This document shows positions 8,511 to 16,944 of a DNA stretch of 41,396 bases, piece by piece. Both the position numbers and the translations under genes were made by a program. The DNA is from Bacteroidota bacterium. GTDB taxonomy: Bacteria; Bacteroidota; Bacteroidia; Palsa-965. The stretch's first letter is position 1. Each line of letters starts with the position of its first letter. The notes below the pieces were generated by a model. It made no database searches. It was not told where the DNA came from and saw only the letters and a list, made by a program, of their open reading frames with translations. The stretch covers positions 1 through 41,396 of the forward strand of contig JAAFIA010000041.1 in NCBI GenBank assembly GCA_013298545.1, given 5' to 3'.

Positions 8511-8972
8511 TTAGTTGGGTAAAATTAACGGAACTGTTTCAACCTGCAAGTGAACACCCGAATTAATTGATACAAGTTTTCCACGTTCAAAATAACAATC
8601 GGTGTGCGCATCGTCGAAACTAATGCGTTTTTCGCCCCAATCTTGATTTTCTTCGTCTAGTTCTTTAAATCCTTGTTGGCGAAAAAGTTGTTTGAGTTCG
8701 GCTTCTTTCATACCAAACACAGGCACATCAAAGAGTGTCGTTTCTTCGCGTACTTCAAATTCAACACACGAAAAACGTTCACCCGATTCGCGGTCGAAAA
8801 ACAGCGAAAAGCCTTGATTCCAGTAGTGCCAGACGAGTGTTGGTAATTCAGCAATACCTTCTACGTCTTCAATTTCTTCGGGTGCGCCAAAAATTTTTTC
8901 GGCATCTACAGGACTAGCACCAAAACGGAGCGAACCATAAGCCCGGCCTTGTTGTAGGGAGAATGTGGCCAT
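8511..8972 (-). CDS. Conserved-looking cytoplasmic protein of unknown function upstream of aroK
   Basis: A 153 aa protein from the ATG at 8972 (MATFSLQQG); an in-frame TTG at 8990 would add six residues but is less likely. No signal peptide or membrane segment. The N-terminal GSLRFGASPVDAEKIFG and following 'EEIEDVE' resemble the 'G-x-s-x-x-e-v-x-x-i-l-G-x-P' turn repeats seen in SmpA-like and immunity-like proteins, and a second copy may be present at 'VFGMKEAELKQLF'. That internal duplication suggests two similar alpha/beta modules. It is probably co-transcribed with aroK, but nothing links it to aromatic synthesis beyond position. I do not recognise the family. Confidence 0.65.
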   Translation of the reverse strand: MATFSLQQGRAYGSLRFGASPVDAEKIFGAPEEIEDVEGIAELPTLVWHYWNQGFSLFFDRESGERFSCVEFEVREETTLFDVPVFGMKEAELKQLFRQQGFKELDEENQDWGEKRISFDDAHTDCYFERGKLVSINSGVHLQVETVPLILPN

Positions 8973-9073
8973 TTGAATATTTTTTTTCAACCACCAAAAT
9001 ACTACAAAACCCCGTAAATAAAGGGGTCAACGAAGAAATAAACAATCTCTCCGAAAAAATGTGAATAAAGTAT

Positions 9074-9103
9074 TTGTCAACTTTCAAAAACTCTCTATAT
9101 TTG
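9074..9103 (+). promoter_or_regulatory. Bacteroidetes-type promoter of the tRNA-Lys gene
   Basis: TTG at 9074-9076, a 19 nt spacer, then TATATTTG at 9096-9103. This matches the Bacteroidetes primary sigma consensus (TTG at -33, TAnnTTTG at -7) in every defined position. It lies 36 bases before the tRNA. Confidence 0.85.
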
Positions 9104-9139
9104 CACCCGCGTTTGAATAAACACGCAGAATTAAAGTAC

Positions 9140-9212
9140 GATTCCGTAGCTCAGTTGGTAGAGCACAACACTTTTAATGTTGGGGTCCTGGGTTCGAGCC
9201 CCAGCGGGATCA
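9140..9212 (+). tRNA. tRNA-Lys (anticodon TTT)
   Basis: A 73-base cloverleaf. Acceptor stem GATTCCG pairs with CGGGATC (one G-T pair). D arm GCTC/GAGC with loop AGTTGGTA. Anticodon stem CAACA/TGTTG around CTTTTAA, giving anticodon TTT. T arm CTGGG/CCCAG around TTCGAGC, discriminator A. CCA is not encoded. Confidence 0.97.
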
Positions 9213-9214
9213 CA

Positions 9215-9246
9215 AAAAATCCTCAGTTTTTGCTGAGGATTTTTTT
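9215..9246 (+). terminator. Terminator of the tRNA-Lys transcript
   Basis: Hairpin AATCCTCAG / CTGAGGATT with a 5-base T loop followed by a T-run, starting three bases after the tRNA. Together with the promoter it makes a self-contained single-tRNA unit. Confidence 0.92.
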
Positions 9247-9398
9247 ATGCGCTTTAGGTTGGTTTGTTACAATAATATTTTGCATATTCGTCATATAGCA
9301 AGTCCACGTTTGATTTAAACGCATTATGCAATAGGTGATCTAACAATAGACTCAACCGAATTGATCATATAGTTAACCTCCACCTAAAGATTTAACCA

Positions 9399-10985
9399 TT
9401 GCTTCGTTTAGACTCCGACTCCACAAAACGTTATACGCAAATTGCTCCTCCCTTGCTATTCCTTTTTGGAATATGGTATTTCTGCTTACGCATTTTAGGT
9501 ACGCAACTCGATTACATTCCTGGCGATCTCGGCGATTCTCGCTTCATTAATTACTTGCTCGAACATGGGTATTGCTTTGTCAGTGGCAAAGTCAATTCAT
9601 TCTGGAGTGCTGATTTTATGATTCCGTTCCAACATACAATAGCGCTTTCGGACTCAATGCTTGGAACACAATTTTTTTATACACCTTGGCGCTGGCTTGG
9701 TTTTACACCAGAAACGTCCTATCAACTCTGGTGGATTACAATTTGTACACTAAACTTCTGGTTTTCTTATTGGGCTTTTCATAAAACATTTAAGAATCCA
9801 CTACTCGCTTGCATATTGGCTTGGATATTTACCTTCTCCATATTTAATCTCGGACAGTTGAATTACATGCAAATGATCATTCGCTTTCCGATTCCAGTTG
9901 CTTTCTATGCTGCTTACCGGATTGCTCAATCTGTATCCATTAAATACCTAGTAGTTTATTGCCTCATGCTTATTTGGCAATTTTATGCGGTTCCTTACAC
10001 CGGATTCTATTTGTTTTATTTCTCAATATTATTTCTAGTACTCTATTTTTATTTTTCAAAAAGTTTCAAAACTACCTTATTGGCATACTTCAATAAATCA
10101 AACCGAATTCAAGTTGCTTCAATTGTTTTGGTTACGGGTTTAATCCTTGCCGCATTATTTGTTCCTTACTTCGCGATGTCAAAAATCGTCGGCTTACGTT
10201 TATACAGCGAAATCTTGCCCAATGTCCCAAAACTCCAAACATACATTTTGCCGCATGAAGCTTCGCAGCCTTGGAATTTTTTATTTGAACATGCCAAAAC
10301 ACATCACGAAAAATGGTGGGAAATGTACCTCTTTCCCTGAATTATCGTTCTTGGAACACTAATCTTTTCAGCGATCTATCTTAGCTATACCTTTTTTCGA
10401 AAAATTGAAATTTCACCATTACTCAAAACCTTGATTGTTGTTGTCCTTATTATAACTGCATTACATATTCGTATTGGAGATCGGGGAACACTATACGCTT
10501 TAATTTTCAAATTGCCTGGAATCAACAGCATGCGTGTGCTCAACCGATTTATGCACGTTGAGTTATTTTTATTACTGTTTATTCTTGGCTTCTTCATGCA
10601 ACGATTCAAGAGTTCTTTAATGCTCATATTTTTCCTTCTTGTATTTATCGACAATAGTTTCGACGCTCAAAAAATTCCTCGTGAGTCAAAACATGAATTG
10701 ATCAAAAGAAAGGACAAATTGATTTCCGAAATTAAGTTAGCAAAGCCAACACCTGAAATGTATATTGCACTTGTTGACACCAATAGACCTGCATATATTT
10801 CCCACCTTGATATGATGCTTGCAACACAAGTTCTTCAACTAAAAACACTAAACGGATATTCCAGTTATTGTCCTGATGCTTACGGCGCCTATTTTTTGAC
10901 TTGCTCAGAAACAGGATTGATGAAATGGATTGAAAATCAACAAATCGACCGACAAAAAGTTCTCATTCTTCACCGAACAAAATAA
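9399..10985 (+). pseudogene. Multi-pass membrane protein (GT-C/YfhO-like) interrupted by an in-frame TGA
   Basis: One reading frame runs from TTG 9399 to TAA 10985 (about 528 codons) and is broken by a single TGA at 10338-10340. The translation continues in the same frame on both sides (YLFP, stop, IIVLGTLIFSAIYLSYTF). Many hydrophobic helices follow an early 'PGDLGDSRF' loop, a layout like the membrane GT-C/YfhO-type proteins that transfer sugars from lipid carriers. Homologous families often have LFPG at the break, so the lost codon was perhaps GGA; this is from memory. The 5' start is uncertain because a TAA lies two codons upstream of TTG 9399. The gene is either a recent pseudogene or carries a sequencing error. 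It is followed three bases later by another broken membrane gene. Confidence 0.75.
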
Positions 10986-10988
10986 AAA

Positions 10989-11746
10989 ATGCATTTTTCG
11001 ATTTTTTGGCAAAAATATCAATACCAAATCTACATACTCCTGATGTGGATAATTGGCTTTTTTGTAGTATTCCCTATTGGCGAATTTCCGGTGAACGATG
11101 ACTGGGCATATTCTAAAAACGTTTACAACTTAGTTGTAAACAAGCAATTTGTAGTTGACGAATGGCCTGCCATGAATTTGATTTCGCAAACCATGTATGG
11201 TAGCCTTTTTGTTGCAGTATATCGCAAAATAAATTATCGGTCATCATTTTTATCGGAACAAGTTTAATATACTATGTTTTCATAACAATTAGCGATGCCT
11301 ATTTTGATCGCTATACATTGCCATTATTCCTTTTATTGCTGTTGTTTTTAATCCCAGAAAAAATCAGCTTAACCAAATTTCAGAAAACGGTTGGTGTTTG
11401 TATCATCCTAATGATCTACTTTTTTAGTGTGGTCGAAACTCATGATTTTTTCAATTTTCAAAAGTGCAGGTGGAAAGCTATTGCCTATTTAAAAAACAAA
11501 GGCATTCCAAACAATGAAATTGATGGTGGCTTTGAATTTAACGGTTGGTATAAAACCAATCCATTATACCCCAATGACGGTATCAGAAGTTGGTGGTGGG
11601 TGGATAAAGACAACTACATCATTAGCGAAAAAGAAATTACTGGAATTGCAACGGATACCATTTTCTTATATCAACGTTATTTACCATATCAGCTTGATAC
11701 TGTTTTTTCACTTGCTCGAAAAGATAGTGTAGAAAACCGCAAGTAG
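10989..11746 (+). pseudogene. GT39/ArnT-like membrane glycosyltransferase with internal deletion and frameshift
   Basis: The first 92 codons start at ATG 10989 and contain the typical N-terminus of GT-C family 39 enzymes: a helix, then PIGEFPVNDDWAYSKNVYNL, the luminal catalytic loop with two acidic residues. The frame is lost at about 11220-11240 and stops at 11267. A second frame, readable from about 11230, carries SVIIFIGTSLIYYVFITISD, AYFDRYTLPLF and a C-terminal soluble tail ending at 11746. That FDRY-type segment normally lies roughly two thirds along such proteins (450-550 aa), so several hundred residues of the centre are missing. This is a gene remnant from an internal deletion plus frameshift, not two functional genes. 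Confidence 0.75.
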
Positions 11747-11766
11747 TTGATTGTTTTATGCTCCAA

Positions 11767-12924
11767 TTACTCCTTTGCCGTAATCACCTCCTCGATAAAA
11801 TTCATAATCGGCATGACACACCGATCGTAGTTAGCCAAAACGATTACGGTGTAACCTAAATCTGGATAAATATCCATTTGTGCATCCACGCCAGGCGCAC
11901 CACCATTGTGTCCGATGATGCGTACCTCATTTTTATACAATTCCCCAAAGCCAAAACCATATTTTATTGGGGGCAATGGTTTTGCATTCGCTGGCATGGG
12001 CGGCATGGGTAAATTGACGCGCCCTTTAGTAATCGTATCAACACTTTGTTTTGACACTAGTTTTCCTGAAAGCAATGCCAATGCGTATTGGTGCAAATCA
12101 ATTGCTGTTGAATAGCCACCACCAGCAGAATTTCCTTTCACTTCAATCAATTTTGTGTTAGGTTCTCTTGTTATGTTTCCACTCATCGGCTTTGGTCCTT
12201 GATTTGGCATAGGTGGCGGAGCTGCATAACCAATAGCTAGATTTTCATTCACCTGATCCCTTTCGTAACTCGCGGTATGTTTCATGTTTGCTACAGAAAA
12301 AATAAATTCTTCTACATACTGAAAATAAGTCATTTTAGATATACTCTCAATTACAGCACCCAATAAAACGTAACCATAATTACTATACTGAAACTTAGTT
12401 CCAGGCTCAAACGACAAGGGTTCATTCAAGCCTAAATTCACATACGTGGCAATGGTTTTAGCCGTATCTTTTATCTCCATAAATTTTGGATTATCAAAAA
12501 AATCGCCTGTGCCTGATGTGTGTGTGAGCAGTTGCTCAATCGTAATTTTACCAAATATCTTTTCTGGAAGATTCGGTAAATAGGCCATTACTTTATCTGA
12601 ATATTTCAATTTATTCTTCTCGACCAGTTGAGCAATGGCAATACTCGTAAACATCTTGTTCATGGAGCCAAGATTAAACTTCGTATCTATTGTATTCTTG
12701 CGTTGTTGATCTTGATCCGAAAATCCAACTGCTTTTTGATACAAAATTTTATCGCCTTGCGCAATCAGTACCGTCCCTGAAAATCTATCTTTTGCGGCGA
12801 GGTCTTCGACCAATTCGTTGATCGATGCAATTTGTTTTGCGCTAATTTGATGGCTTCGTTCCTTGCCATTAATTCCTGTGAATAAGGCAATTGATACAAT
12901 ACCGATTGTAATGTATGTTCTCAT
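11767..12924 (-). CDS. Secreted serine hydrolase, beta-lactamase class C / penicillin-binding-like
   Basis: A 385 aa protein from ATG 12924, where a signal peptide begins (MRTYITIGIVSIALFTG); the open frame extends upstream to 12987 but that adds a non-signal-like leader. The serine hydrolase motifs are complete: S-M-N-K at residues 87-90 (catalytic Ser87 and Lys90), Y-S-N at 180-182, and a late G-H-N-G-G. This family contains class C beta-lactamases, esterases and D-Ala-D-Ala peptidases/amidases; sequence alone does not separate these. It acts in the periplasm or on the cell surface. It converges on the pseudogene pair, with about 20 bases between stops, and shows no operon partner. Confidence 0.88.
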   Translation of the reverse strand: MRTYITIGIVSIALFTGINGKERSHQISAKQIASINELVEDLAAKDRFSGTVLIAQGDKILYQKAVGFSDQDQQRKNTIDTKFNLGSMNKMFTSIAIAQLVEKNKLKYSDKVMAYLPNLPEKIFGKITIEQLLTHTSGTGDFFDNPKFMEIKDTAKTIATYVNLGLNEPLSFEPGTKFQYSNYGYVLLGAVIESISKMTYFQYVEEFIFSVANMKHTASYERDQVNENLAIGYAAPPPMPNQGPKPMSGNITREPNTKLIEVKGNSAGGGYSTAIDLHQYALALLSGKLVSKQSVDTITKGRVNLPMPPMPANAKPLPPIKYGFGFGELYKNEVRIIGHNGGAPGVDAQMDIYPDLGYTVIVLANYDRCVMPIMNFIEEVITAKE

Positions 12925-13122
12925 GTATCGACTTTCGGTTAGGTGATTCATTTGCAGCAGTATGCGTATCTTACTTGCGACAAACATAATAGAATGCGCA
13001 AAGCCAATACAAGGATTAACTTTTTTTGGATTTTAAAGCCACGTTTTTTAACATTTTGGAAAATGAAAATTTATGTATCGCGTTGCGTACACGATCTCCA
13101 ACCAGCTCTGTAAAATGGATCG

Positions 13123-14118
13123 CTAGCCCATCAACTTCCGCTCCAGCCTCAACCAAAAGCGTTTCATAGCAGGCGTATCGGCATGGCCAATCAGGTAATC
13201 GCGCCAATGCTTGGCCAATTTAATTTGATGCATTTGTGCGCGGCTCGCATTAAAATCGATCCATTTTTGTTGTACCGATTGCTCAATCTGTTTTGCAACA
13301 AAACGCATCTGCGCGCGATCGGGTTGTTTCGGCAACAAAGCGAAAGCACCGTGATACAACAAACAAAATTCACGAATGTGTTGGCGCAATTCTGGTGTTA
13401 ATTTTTCGCCCGAATTGCCCAAGAGCCAACCGATATTTTCTTCTGCTTGCTTCGCTACCACTTCGCCATAATTGCGTGTAGTCTGTGACATACCACTCGT
13501 TACTTCGCGATATAAAACTAAATTTTCTTCCAGATTCGCGATACGAAACTTACGGGCAAAACGTGTCCACAATTCATAATCCTGAATGAGCGAAGCTTTT
13601 GTCAAATCATAAGGCCCAATTTTATCCAACATGCTTTTCCGCATCATAACGGCACTGTGCACAAACGGATTATCAAAAAGTAAATCGTAAGCCAAATCCG
13701 TGTGTAGAAGCGGATGCGCATGAAAACGCCCCGTTGGTTTCAAATTTTCGTCAACAATAGCGGCGTGCGCACCAACCAATCCATACCCTTCTTCCGCTTT
13801 CAGAAAAGCTACTTGCAATGCAAACCGATCTGGCAAACTCACATCGTCGGCATCTTGCCGCGCAATAAATTCACCTTGTGCAAGAGCAATCGCACGGTTG
13901 AGTGTTGCGCCCATGCCCGCATTCTCCTGCTCATAATAACGAATCCGCGAATCCTCAAAGCCACGAATCACATCGCCCGATTTATCTTTTGAACCATCGT
14001 TGATGATGATCAATTCGAAATTTTTATACGTCTGCGCCAACATAGAGCGAATCGAATCCGCAATATACTTTTCGGCATTATAAACAGGCAACAAAACACT
14101 TACTAGAGGATCAGCCAT
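13123..14118 (-). CDS. Glycosyltransferase family 2
   Basis: A 331 aa GT-A glycosyltransferase starting at ATG 14118 (MADPLVSVLLPVYN); nine further upstream codons are open but not GT2-like. The nucleotide-sugar site has the classic VSVLLPVYN start, NDGS at 40-43 and the DXD-type metal site QDADD at 88-92. A C-terminal helical region of about 100 residues may bind the acceptor. Cytoplasmic, probably adding one sugar to a surface glycan repeat. It belongs to the minus-strand glycan group with the FkbM, GT2 and TylF genes, but is separated from FkbM by 176 non-coding bases containing a possible repeat remnant. Confidence 0.9.
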   Translation of the reverse strand: MADPLVSVLLPVYNAEKYIADSIRSMLAQTYKNFELIIINDGSKDKSGDVIRGFEDSRIRYYEQENAGMGATLNRAIALAQGEFIARQDADDVSLPDRFALQVAFLKAEEGYGLVGAHAAIVDENLKPTGRFHAHPLLHTDLAYDLLFDNPFVHSAVMMRKSMLDKIGPYDLTKASLIQDYELWTRFARKFRIANLEENLVLYREVTSGMSQTTRNYGEVVAKQAEENIGWLLGNSGEKLTPELRQHIREFCLLYHGAFALLPKQPDRAQMRFVAKQIEQSVQQKWIDFNASRAQMHQIKLAKHWRDYLIGHADTPAMKRFWLRLERKLMG

Positions 14119-14294
14119 AACACTAATTTCAGATAAGACGAACACCGATGAAAACGTTGCTCAAATTAAGAGCCTGTTTAAAATTTGTTTTTGAGAATTG
14201 TTATGCTGCATTTTTGTGCCAGACGAGGCGCGTTTTGAAGGCCATAGCAGTGAACCAGCAGCGCATTGATTCGCTCGGTAATAGGGAACGCCAT

Positions 14295-15017
14295 TTATTT
14301 TCGTTGAAAATGATTTTCCCATGTATCATTATGCACAAATATCGTATTGATATAGGTATCGGCATAGACACGATAGCCTTTATCTTTTAAGAAATTTAAA
14401 ATGGCCATATTCTTCACGCCTTCGCCTTTGGTAGAAAACGAAATCGTTTCTACACAAATTACTTTGGGCGCAGTAACATCATAGTCTATGGAGCGAAGAA
14501 TCACCTCATCCAAACCTTCAACATCAAGACTCAATAGGTCAGGAAATACCCCCTTATTATGTTCTTTAATCACCTCGGCAAGCGGAACAAGTTGAATCTT
14601 GAGCACTTCTTTGATGAAATAGCCTGGGTGCTCTTGGTGAATACGATCGGCCTCTTCTTTGACAAATGTATTTAATGTAGGCTCGTTCATCACATAAAAA
14701 TCAGCCATGCCACGATCATCAGCAATACCAATATTGAGATTTTTATCGTCGGCACGCTGCTTTTTAAACGCATCAATCAAAGCAGGATCAGGCTCAATAT
14801 TGATGCCGCGAGAACCATTTTTATAAAAAAAATAAGTGTTATTTAAATACTTTGGATGATGCGCACCAATGTCGATAAATGATGGTTGAGGCATACGCAA
14901 TTCATGAAAAAGATGACTCATAATTACATCTTCACCGCATTGCGAATATGTTTTTTTTAACAACTTGCGCTTTTGTCCAAACACAGATTGATAAAGCATT
15001 TTAAGACGATAGGACAT
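14295..15017 (-). CDS. FkbM-family methyltransferase
   Basis: A 240 aa SAM-dependent O-methyltransferase of the FkbM type. The SAM site is SFIDIGAHHPKYLNN (residues 46-60), followed by GINIEPDPALIDAF, where the acidic residue usually binds the SAM ribose. The late DLLSLDVEGLDEVIL is the characteristic FkbM segment. These enzymes methylate hydroxyls of sugars or lipids in surface glycans. It starts 26 bases after the upstream GT2 stop, so they are co-transcribed. The sugar substrate is not identifiable. Confidence 0.9.
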   Translation of the reverse strand: MSYRLKMLYQSVFGQKRKLLKKTYSQCGEDVIMSHLFHELRMPQPSFIDIGAHHPKYLNNTYFFYKNGSRGINIEPDPALIDAFKKQRADDKNLNIGIADDRGMADFYVMNEPTLNTFVKEEADRIHQEHPGYFIKEVLKIQLVPLAEVIKEHNKGVFPDLLSLDVEGLDEVILRSIDYDVTAPKVICVETISFSTKGEGVKNMAILNFLKDKGYRVYADTYINTIFVHNDTWENHFQRK

Positions 15018-15043
15018 GCTAAAATTTATTTAAGATGGTCGTT

Positions 15044-15946
15044 TTATCGTGTACGTTTAAACAAATGCACAAGCCTCAATCGCAGCAACAAAAAGCGGAA
15101 TAGCCAAGTTGGTCTAGGGCAATCGGCTGCAATCAGTTGCACATGAGCAAATGAATATACATGATATTTTAAAAATAGGTTTTGAAAAAATTGAATGGCC
15201 ATCTTTTTAGGCCAAGCCCCTTTCCATATTTTATTGTACAAGTAAACATATTCTTTTACCTGTGTTTCTTCATCTTGCGATTCAAATGTAACTTGATGCT
15301 TCGAATTACTCACACTTACGGTCAACGGCTCCGACGTAAACGCCAACACGCGCATCTCCTGCCCTTCAATCATGCGGATGTACTGATCAATATCCACAAC
15401 ATATTTTACACGTTCGTCAAACCGCTGAAATTTTTTCCGTCGGAAAATAGTAACACTTGGCGGCCCAATAAAATTGCCGTAAAACAAAATTTTCGGATCC
15501 AATTCCAATTGTTTCAACTGCTCTTTCGTGGCGCAATGTACGTGCGTAGAATGATCATCGGCACGAAAAACACTTGTTGCACTAAATGCAAAATCAGCAT
15601 CCGTTTCCTCATCCAACAACCAGATAAATTCACGTAAACTTTGTTCGTGCGCAAACCAATCATCGTGATGCATGATTTTAATGTATTCGCCTTTTGCCAA
15701 TGCAATGGCCGCATTCCAATTGGCGGGCGATCCTAATGCAGGCGTATTATGTTGATAAATTAATTTCCCTTCAAAATCAAATTCACGTACCAGCCTTTCA
15801 ACCACATCGTCTGGCGAATCGTCAGTAACAATCACTTCATAATCTGGGAAATTTTGTGCTTGAACAGACTCCAACAAACGGCGCAAAAACGCTACTTGCT
15901 TGTATGCCGGAATGCAAATCGAAACTTTAATCGGGCGCTCTGGCAT
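15044..15946 (-). CDS. Glycosyltransferase family 2
   Basis: A 300 aa GT-A enzyme. Its start MPERPIKVSICIPAYKQ has the standard GT2 beta-strand, VTDDSPDD (residues 41-47) is the nucleotide-binding loop, and IMHHDDWF (91-98) is the DXD-type metal site. GSPANWNAAIALAKGEYIK matches GT2 sugar-binding helices. The C-terminus has basic and aromatic residues that may contact the membrane. It lies 4 bases after the stop of the TylF-type methyltransferase gene and 26 bases before the FkbM gene, so it is part of one operon. Confidence 0.9.
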   Translation of the reverse strand: MPERPIKVSICIPAYKQVAFLRRLLESVQAQNFPDYEVIVTDDSPDDVVERLVREFDFEGKLIYQHNTPALGSPANWNAAIALAKGEYIKIMHHDDWFAHEQSLREFIWLLDEETDADFAFSATSVFRADDHSTHVHCATKEQLKQLELDPKILFYGNFIGPPSVTIFRRKKFQRFDERVKYVVDIDQYIRMIEGQEMRVLAFTSEPLTVSVSNSKHQVTFESQDEETQVKEYVYLYNKIWKGAWPKKMAIQFFQNLFLKYHVYSFAHVQLIAADCPRPTWLFRFLLLRLRLVHLFKRTR

Positions 15947-15950
15947 TTAC

Positions 15951-16742
15951 TTAGGGTTTAATAATCAATCCTTGACAAGTCGGTAACGACAGCACTTCAA
16001 CACCTTTTGAGCGTGCAAACGCATCGTGAGCCTGTTTTTGTTCGATACAACCGGGATAGCCGTAATCATCCAAAACAATCATGCCACCCGAAACTAATTT
16101 CTCCCAAAAAAATTCCAAGGCCGCAATTTCCGGTTGCACACTATTCATATCAACCGACAAGAAACTAATTTTAGGCATGCTTGCTTCTGCCAATGTATCT
16201 GGAATTGGACCTTTAATCAGTTTTGCATGGAATGGTGCAAATGTTTGTTTTACTTGCTCGTATAAATCGCCCGATTCTTTATACCCCAATTTTTTATCGC
16301 GCGACATTTCATACTCCGTACTGTAACGCGCATCCATGCCACCAAACGTATCAAACAACCAATACGTTTTTCCCAGTTTTTCAAAATCGGTATAATGAAT
16401 GATTGCGCGCGTACAGAATCCAGTATAAACACCACAATCTACAAAATCGCCTTCTAGTTTAGAAGCGTGTTTGGCTGCCCAACACAAGACGTGCACACGC
16501 CATTGAATGTCGTAATTGTTCAACAACTTTCCACCCAATTCTTTGGCCAAGGCATAAGCCTCAGCAAATTTCGGTTCTTGTTGAAAATCGGAATTGTGGT
16601 AGGTATAAAGTAAATCTTGGTGATAGGTAATTTCTTTGCGTGGCAACAAATAATAATCCGTCAATTCGAGATGACGATTTTGCCACATGCGCACAAACAC
16701 ACGCGGAACAAGGACTTTTAAAATACTTCGGAAAACAGACAT
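15951..16742 (-). CDS. TylF/MycF-like O-methyltransferase
   Basis: A 263 aa protein with start ATG 16742 (MSVFRSILKVL); the TTG three codons upstream would place the -7 promoter box inside the gene. The fold is the macrocin-O-methyltransferase (TylF) type: GDFVDCGVYTGFCTRAI forms the SAM loop, YWLFDTFGGMD follows, then LSVDMNSVQPEIAALEFFW, and MIVLDDYGYPG carries the two Asp residues that bind the catalytic metal. The family methylates sugar hydroxyls; here it probably decorates the surface glycan made by neighbouring enzymes. It is the first gene of its operon and its promoter lies directly against the start codon, so the mRNA may be nearly leaderless. Confidence 0.85.
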   Translation of the reverse strand: MSVFRSILKVLVPRVFVRMWQNRHLELTDYYLLPRKEITYHQDLLYTYHNSDFQQEPKFAEAYALAKELGGKLLNNYDIQWRVHVLCWAAKHASKLEGDFVDCGVYTGFCTRAIIHYTDFEKLGKTYWLFDTFGGMDARYSTEYEMSRDKKLGYKESGDLYEQVKQTFAPFHAKLIKGPIPDTLAEASMPKISFLSVDMNSVQPEIAALEFFWEKLVSGGMIVLDDYGYPGCIEQKQAHDAFARSKGVEVLSLPTCQGLIIKP

Positions 16743-16748
16743 AAGCCA

Positions 16749-16779
16749 CAAATGTACGTCAATCGACGTGAATTTGAAA
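16749..16779 (-). promoter_or_regulatory. Promoter of the TylF-GT2-FkbM operon with an inverted repeat in the spacer
   Basis: On the minus strand TACATTTG (plus 16749-16756) matches the -7 consensus TAnnTTTG, with a partial -33 box (TTT, plus 16777-16779) 20 nt upstream. The spacer holds the palindrome ACGTC-AATC-GACGT (16756-16769). Its downstream edge lies only 6 bases before the chosen ATG at 16742, so a near-leaderless transcript is expected. Confidence 0.5.
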
Positions 16780-16944
16780 TTACCGTTTTAAACGCATTTA
16801 TGGCCATGCCCAACTTGCTCAAACAAGTACCTTGCACAAATAATTAAACTTCTTACCCATTATTTTACAGTAATTATTTTTTTCTAAAGCCAAACAACCT
16901 TAAATTTCATTGAGAATAAAAGTCAACCATTAATACTAAACGCT

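Noticed and set aside
10338-10340. Selenocysteine or recoded TGA in the membrane protein
   Set aside because: TGA is a normal stop for other genes here, and no SECIS-like hairpin or Sec-type protein context is apparent.
9399-11746. A genomic island inserted at the tRNA-Lys gene
   Set aside because: No integrase and no repeat of the tRNA 3' end is visible downstream; the broken genes are better explained by decay in place.
13016-13207. 63-codon minus-strand frame that partly overlaps the GT2 gene 3' end
   Set aside because: It ends in a plausible-looking basic tail and could be a frameshifted extension of the GT2, but the GT2 already ends naturally (RLERKLMG) and I see no family match.
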